Positions 5,752-8,033 of a DNA stretch of 8,033 bases are shown one piece after another (the first letter of the stretch is position 1; every line of letters starts with the position of its first letter). The stretch spans positions 1 to 8,033 of the forward strand of contig JAHWKO010000098.1 of the NCBI GenBank assembly GCA_019347855.1. Reading direction: 5' to 3'. Position numbers and translations under genes: made by a program. The stretch comes from Actinomycetota bacterium (GTDB lineage Bacteria; Actinomycetota; Nitriliruptoria; Nitriliruptorales; JAHWKO01). The notes under the pieces are model-generated. The model did not search any database. It was not told the origin of the DNA and worked only from the letters and a program-made list of their open reading frames with translations.

Positions 5752-6516
5752 TCATCCGCCGACCTGCCAGATCTGGCCGTCCTCGGCGAGATCGAGCGGT
5801 CCGTCGCCGTAGGCCTCCCGGGCCTCCTCGAGCGCCCGGTCGCGATCGTTCGTGGGCCACATGTGGGTCAGCAACAGGTGGTCGACGTCAGCGATCCGAC
5901 CGTGCTCACCGGCGCCCCGCGCGGTGAGGTGCACCCCGTCCGGCCACTCGTCGGGGTGACCGAGCCAGCTGGCTTCGCACAGGAACAGGTCCGCGCCGCG
6001 CGCTATCTCGATCAGCCCCGGCCCGCCCGAGGAATCGGAGGAGTACGCGAGCACGGCGCCCTCGTGCTCCGCGCGGATCGCGACGGTCGGCACGACGTGC
6101 TCGCTGTCGGCGAAGGTGAGGTCCAGGTCACCGATGGTCACGTGCTCGTTCGGGACCGTCTCGTGGAACCGGCACACCTGATCGAAGATCGCCGCAGCGT
6201 CGTCGGACAGCAGCTGCGCCACGAAGTCCCGGGTGCCCGCTGGGGCATGCACGTCGATCGTCCTGGGCCCGTCCGGGTGGAACCGCAGCGCGTAGTAGAT
6301 CCCGACGAGGTCGGCCCAGTGGTCGTGATGACGGTGGGTGATGACGACCGCGTCCAACTCCTCGAACGAGACCTCCTGCTGCACGACGGTGGTCGACCCG
6401 TTCCCGCAGTCGACCATCACCTTCGACCCGGGCGTGCGCAGCAGGTACCCGGAGCAGTTGCGTCCCGGTCCCGGGTGGGTCCCGGCGCTCCCGCAGACGA
6501 CGAGCTCGAAGGTCAC
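5752..6516 (-). CDS. MBL-fold metallo-hydrolase, RNase Z-like; relative of mycobacterial Rv1339 (probable phosphodiesterase)
   Basis: 254 residues with a complete metallo-beta-lactamase metal site: HRHHDH at 61-66 (His61, His63, Asp65, His66), His140 in [11 protein letters not shown], Asp161 in YSSDSSG and His218 in LLLTHMW. The HLTARGAGE segment (196-204) resembles the RNase Z HxT...A motif. Gene order MBL - rph - rdgB matches the mycobacterial Rv1339-Rv1340-Rv1341 block as I recall it. Rv1339 has been reported as an atypical class II cAMP phosphodiesterase. By family and context this protein may cleave cyclic nucleotides or RNA; the substrate is inferred. The GTG at 6514-6516 overlaps the upstream stop (GTGA), with GGAGA about 9-10 bases before it inside the previous gene. 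The long tRNA-binding arm of true RNase Z is not evident. Confidence 0.9.
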   Translation of the reverse strand: MTFELVVCGSAGTHPGPGRNCSGYLLRTPGSKVMVDCGNGSTTVVQQEVSFEELDAVVITHRHHDHWADLVGIYYALRFHPDGPRTIDVHAPAGTRDFVAQLLSDDAAAIFDQVCRFHETVPNEHVTIGDLDLTFADSEHVVPTVAIRAEHEGAVLAYSSDSSGGPGLIEIARGADLFLCEASWLGHPDEWPDGVHLTARGAGEHGRIADVDHLLLTHMWPTNDRDRALEEAREAYGDGPLDLAEDGQIWQVGG

Positions 6517-7322
6517 TGGGAGGCCGTCTCCGTGGGACCGGGGTCGGCGCTCGTGCCGCCGTCGATGAACCAGGTCACCTCAGCGATCTCGAACCGGACC
6601 GAGCCGTCCCCCCACGTCAGCGTGAAGGGACCCTCGGCGTAGGGCATCAGGTCCTCGACGTCCTGTGCCTGGAACACGAGCTGGAGACCCGCACCGGGAC
6701 GGACCTGCAGATCCTGTGGATCCGCGGGGACCTGCTGGCCTCCGAGGACGTAGGAGGTGTTCGTCAGCTCGAAACTGTCCCCCTGGAGCCGGATGTCATC
6801 GCCGAGCGGGACCGGCTCTTCCTCAGTGGTCGCGAGCACCACGGCGAGCAGCACCGTCGACGGTTGGAGGTCCATCGCCGAGAAGCTCACCTCCACCGGA
6901 GCGTCCTGCACCTCGCCCTGGAGTTCCGCCGTCGCGAGCCGGCATCCGATCAGCAACCCTCCGTCCGGCAGCACGCACCAGTCGAGGGGGGCAGCGCCCT
7001 GCGGTCGGGCCACGCTGATCCGCACGACCCGGGTTCCCCGCACGGTGAAGGTCTCGGAGCTCTCGACCTCGAAGGGTTCCTGCAGGATGCGCCCGAGCCC
7101 TGCCTCGAGCTGTTGGCGATCGATGTTCTCCACGCCGAGACTGCCGGGCACGATCCGGTCGGCGACCGCCGCAGCGTCGGAGTCCGCGTAGTAGCGCTCG
7201 AGCTGCTCCTGCGCACCCACGCTCGGATCGTTGGCCTCCGCCCCGATCAGCGTGGCTCCACCGATCAGGACGAGGACCGTGAGGCCGAGGCCCACGCTGC
7301 GCAGGATCGTGGCGCGTGACAC
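6513..7322 (-). CDS. membrane-anchored or secreted protein with two extracytoplasmic domains, function unknown
   Basis: 269 residues. A short basic N-terminus (MSRATILR) and one hydrophobic segment (about 9-28, VGLGLTVLVLIGGATLIGAE) form a signal anchor. There is no lipobox Cys. Residues of about 35-140 start with a helical region (QEQLERYYADSDAAAVADR) and continue in strands holding two cysteines (DWCVLPDGG and LIGCRLA), which could form a disulfide; an NTF2-like or DUF4878-like fold is possible. Residues of about 145-255 are beta-rich and resemble Ig-like external domains. The C-terminus is acidic and Pro/Thr-rich. GTG at 7320-7322 has GAGGAG about 10 bases upstream, a slightly long spacing. 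It overlaps the MBL gene by 4 bases, so the two are probably cotranscribed. I do not recognise the family. Confidence 0.8.
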   Translation of the reverse strand: MSRATILRSVGLGLTVLVLIGGATLIGAEANDPSVGAQEQLERYYADSDAAAVADRIVPGSLGVENIDRQQLEAGLGRILQEPFEVESSETFTVRGTRVVRISVARPQGAAPLDWCVLPDGGLLIGCRLATAELQGEVQDAPVEVSFSAMDLQPSTVLLAVVLATTEEEPVPLGDDIRLQGDSFELTNTSYVLGGQQVPADPQDLQVRPGAGLQLVFQAQDVEDLMPYAEGPFTLTWGDGSVRFEIAEVTWFIDGGTSADPGPTETASQ

Positions 7323-7346
7323 CGGTCGTGGACTCCTCGGTCGCGG

Positions 7347-8033
7347 TCAGGCCCAGAGGGTGGTGGCGAGACGCTCGGCGGTGGCGTCGAGGTCGCGCCG
7401 GGTGGTGTCCAGCGAGGCGTGGCCCAGAAGCGTCTGTAGCTCCACCACGTCGGCGCCGGCCTCGAGGGCGGAGGTGGCGAAGGTGTGGCGCAGGCTGTGG
7501 GGGCTTAACTGGCCAGCGGCCTTTAGGCCGGCGCGGCGCGCCAGGCGTCGGACGAGCCGCCAGGCCTGTGCTTCATACATCCGCTGGCCGCGGTCGTCGA
7601 GGAAAAGCGGGCCGGTGGTGCGCTCGGCGAGGTGGGAGTCGAGGGCGCGTTCGACGGGAGGGGAGAGGGGCTCGAGGGCGTCGCGGCCGCCCTTGCGCGA
7701 GATGCGCAGCACGCGGTGGCCCTGCTGGTGGCCGAGGTGCTCGACGTCGCGCGAGAGCGCCTCGTCGACGCGCAGGCCGTTGTAGGCCAGCAGCGTGATC
7801 AGCGCCGCCGACCGTGGGCCGTCGGCCTCGGCGGCCTCAAGGAGACGCTCGAGCTCCTCGCGCGTGAGGCCGACGCTCATCGAGTCGTTGGCCACCCGGG
7901 GGCGCTTGACGTTCGTTACGGGGTTCTCGTCGAGGACGCCGACCTGGACGCCGTAGCCATAGAAGCTCGACAGACACGACAGCCGCCGGGCGATGCTCGC
8001 CGGCGCCGCGGCCTTGCCCGAGGGCCCAGGGCG
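7347..8033 (-). CDS. tyrosine site-specific recombinase (integrase), C-terminal 228 residues; nucleophile Tyr replaced by Asp
   Basis: The open frame enters from the right edge and ends at TGA 7347-7349. The visible part holds the end of the SAM-like core-binding domain (SIARRLSCLSSFYGYGVQVG, then ENPVTNVKRPRV) and the whole catalytic domain (from LTREELERLLEAAE). Catalytic positions seen are Arg in AYNGLRVDEAL, Lys in SRKGGRD, His-x-x-Arg in SPHSLRHTFA and His in LLGHASLDTT. The tyrosine expected after TTRR is Asp: codon GAC at 7392-7394, one base from TAC, followed by LDATAERLATTLWA and the stop. No other Tyr lies near the C-terminus. As written, the protein could bind DNA but should not cleave it. 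It may be a decayed integrase, a pseudo-enzyme or a sequencing error. The next gene starts 24 bases downstream on the same strand. Confidence 0.9.
   Translation of the reverse strand, partial: RPGPSGKAAAPASIARRLSCLSSFYGYGVQVGVLDENPVTNVKRPRVANDSMSVGLTREELERLLEAAEADGPRSAALITLLAYNGLRVDEALSRDVEHLGHQQGHRVLRISRKGGRDALEPLSPPVERALDSHLAERTTGPLFLDDRGQRMYEAQAWRLVRRLARRAGLKAAGQLSPHSLRHTFATSALEAGADVVELQTLLGHASLDTTRRDLDATAERLATTLWA

Noticed and set aside
5494..6642. A 382-codon plus-strand frame opposite rph and the MBL gene
   Set aside because: It is antisense to two genes with complete catalytic motifs, and its composition is that of a mirrored frame.
1..8033. CRISPR array, insertion sequence ends, rRNA or long direct repeats
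   Set aside because: No regularly spaced repeats, transposase-like frames or rRNA-like stretches were found on reading through.

Overview
The window is GC-rich bacterial DNA with G or C at most third codon positions and many GTG starts. A Ku protein with a SAP-like tail, the order MBL hydrolase - rph - rdgB, a DUF6131-type mini-protein and a CsbD-like protein together point to an actinobacterium, possibly a deep-branching high-GC lineage. The genus cannot be fixed from the sequence.

Left part (1-2112): the 3' end of a Ku gene (plus strand, NHEJ repair) faces a run of small minus-strand genes. These are a two-helix membrane protein (735-950), a 47-residue CxxC ORF directly upstream in the same reading frame (954-1097, separated by TGA CCC), a DUF6131-like hydrophobic protein (1152-1307), a single-pass membrane-anchored protein with a predicted extracytoplasmic beta domain (1405-1968), and a weak 30-codon candidate (2020-2112). 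Hairpins lie behind several of these genes.

Middle (2186-4437): tRNA-Leu(TAG) with a -10-like box, a CsbD-like stress protein (2402-2575), a small zinc-ribbon protein on the minus strand (2619-2849), and a divergently transcribed FAD-dependent oxidoreductase of the amine oxidase / UDP-galactopyranose-mutase-like superfamily (2972-4405). The oxidoreductase converges on rdgB, and both stop codons sit inside an inverted repeat.

Right part (4435-8033, all minus strand): a tight cluster read as membrane-anchored protein (269 aa) -> MBL-fold hydrolase (relative of mycobacterial Rv1339) -> rph (RNase PH) -> rdgB (XTP/dITP pyrophosphatase), with two GTGA start/stop overlaps and otherwise short gaps. 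rph trims RNA 3' ends and rdgB cleans the nucleotide pool. The MBL protein is a probable phosphodiesterase or nuclease. Just upstream, 24 bp from the 269-aa gene, is the 3' part of a tyrosine site-specific recombinase. Its Arg, Lys, His-x-x-Arg and His positions are intact, but the expected nucleophilic Tyr is Asp (GAC in place of TAC).

I see no CRISPR array, insertion sequence, rRNA or clear new defence system. The points most worth a second look are the recombinase with the missing tyrosine, the TGA-split small frame at 735-1097, and two small CxxC proteins that resemble each other. No gene-free stretch exceeds 300 bases. The longest, 1969-2201, holds only the weak 30-codon ORF, a 6-bp hairpin and the tRNA promoter box.
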